From Symbiodinium natans (taxonomy: Eukaryota > Sar > Dinophyceae > Suessiales > Symbiodiniaceae): DNA of 32,500 bases. The notes beneath the pieces were generated by a model, which searched no databases, was not told where the DNA came from, and was given only the letters and a program-made list of their open reading frames with translations. The position numbers and the translations under genes are program-made. Below, piece by piece: positions 31,461-32,500 of the stretch (position 1 is the stretch's first letter; every line of letters starts with the position of its first letter). Location of the stretch: positions 77,501 to 110,000 of the forward strand of contig CAJNDS010000455.1 in NCBI GenBank assembly GCA_905221605.1, given 5' to 3'.

Positions 31461-32500
31461 GCATGTTCCGTCACTCTCTGTTGGGCTCCGAAGTGAACCC
31501 GGGAGAAGTTACCACCCCCCCAACCCCCAACAAAAATGCCGGAAATAAGCGGCAAGCAGAATCACTGAAGGTTGGTTAGGATTTAGGATCCAGGTTTTGG
31601 CATCAGGAGACCTGAAACTCGACCTTTGAACATAAGTCATAAGTCTATAGACACCAAAAACACGCCCAAACATCAACCAAATGCAATCAGGTCTTTAAGC
31701 ATCTTGCTGAACTGACGGATGCTTGCGCTTGTCTGAGGGCATGGCCGACGCTGTCGGAAGCGTCGACCTGCATGTGATGCCGGTTCCCAGTCTACCGGAC
31801 CCCCCCCACCAAGAAACTCCAAACCCCAACTAAACCGTAAACGGGAAGAGATAGTGAAGGGTCAGTACGAGCTTCGCAGGATCAGAAAGGGATCATGAAA
31901 GGACTAATGTCCGAAGAAACCACAAGGGGTCTTTACCAGAAACTTGTGCTATTACAACGAAAAAATGCCAATGACTCTTTTACATGCACATCTTGTGATC
32001 CAAGTTTCAAATTAAATATCCATTCGAAAACAGATTGCGAAAACGCGTGGCGTGGCGTGAAATTGACTTCTCCTCGTTGGTGGCGGCCGCCGGGCCAGGA
32101 GAGTTGAGCATACCCACAGCCACTGAGGCTTGATTTTCGAAAACCCACGAACCCCCCATCCCAATCAGCGAAAAGAGAAAGGGAATTCCACTGACCGAGA
32201 CCCTGAGATAAGGGATCGGAAAGGGATCATGAAAGGGGTATTGTCAAGTTCTGTCCCACCTAAGAGCATTCGAGAGGCTAAACATAACCCTGCAAGCAGC
32301 TTCGGGTTTTCGGGTTTTGATGCAAACAACTCGAAACCTTAAGCGCTCCATCGGGCCTGCATGGCTGCCAGTTGGTCCGAGGAATTCTCGACCACAAGCG
32401 TCGCACCTGCCTCGGCACACACAAGTTTCGGGTCATCGACTTATCTAGTGGTCAGGTCTACAGCTGCTTGTCTACGTGCTCGCTTTTGTGTCCTCGCATG
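31461..32500. other. Unassigned sequence
   Basis: No gene is supported. The plus-strand frames 31895-32107 and 32130-32342 are about 70 codons each. A 24-bp direct repeat falls at the front edge of the first and inside the second. Confidence 0.45.
31879..32236. repeat. Direct repeat pair, 24 bp, 334 bp apart
   Basis: 31879-31902 and 32213-32236 match at 23 of 24 positions (beginning GGATC-GAAAGGGATC). Similar words (ATCAGAAAGGAGG) occur at 31321-31333, suggesting an extended repeat family at this end of the window. Confidence 0.85.

Overview
The window looks like a repeat-rich stretch of a eukaryotic nuclear genome with sparse genes or genes that are hard to see. The only lineage hint is an uninterrupted run of the heptamer TTTAGGG at 6513-6621. 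This is the telomere repeat of plants and many algae, and also of dinoflagellates and other alveolates. I see no bacterial operons, no rRNA or tRNA gene, no CRISPR array and no recognisable reverse transcriptase, integrase or transposase. Base composition outside the repeats is roughly balanced. Open reading frames are short: about 65,000 codons are read in six frames, so about 170 stop-free runs of 60 codons or more are expected by chance alone, and the number present is of that order. Most isolated ORFs therefore mean little.

Layout. 1-118 is a GTA array turning into a palindromic CTAGTA array. About 1.5-2.7 kb holds the best multi-exon gene candidate (plus strand, 279 residues, five GT-AG introns, three of exactly 46 nt). 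About 4.9-5.6 kb holds two convergent gene candidates. An interstitial telomeric array lies at 6.5 kb and a T19-G27 homopolymer junction at 8.46-8.51 kb. From 9.86 to 11.06 kb there is a 1.2-kb compound satellite in which (GT)n passes into an 8-bp repeat and then a 7-bp repeat. The stretch from 11 to 30 kb is mostly unassigned, with two small minus-strand gene candidates (18.9-19.2 and 22.4-22.7 kb) and scattered short duplications. At 29.96-30.48 kb a G-rich decamer satellite contains a perfect 114-bp internal duplication. The last 1.5 kb carries diverged direct repeats.

No gene could be assigned a function. The gene candidates rest on open frames that stay in phase across short GT-AG introns. 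I found several of them by searching for such joins, and competing frames on the same DNA often also look protein-like, so their confidences are low to moderate. The repeat calls are read directly from the sequence and are much firmer.
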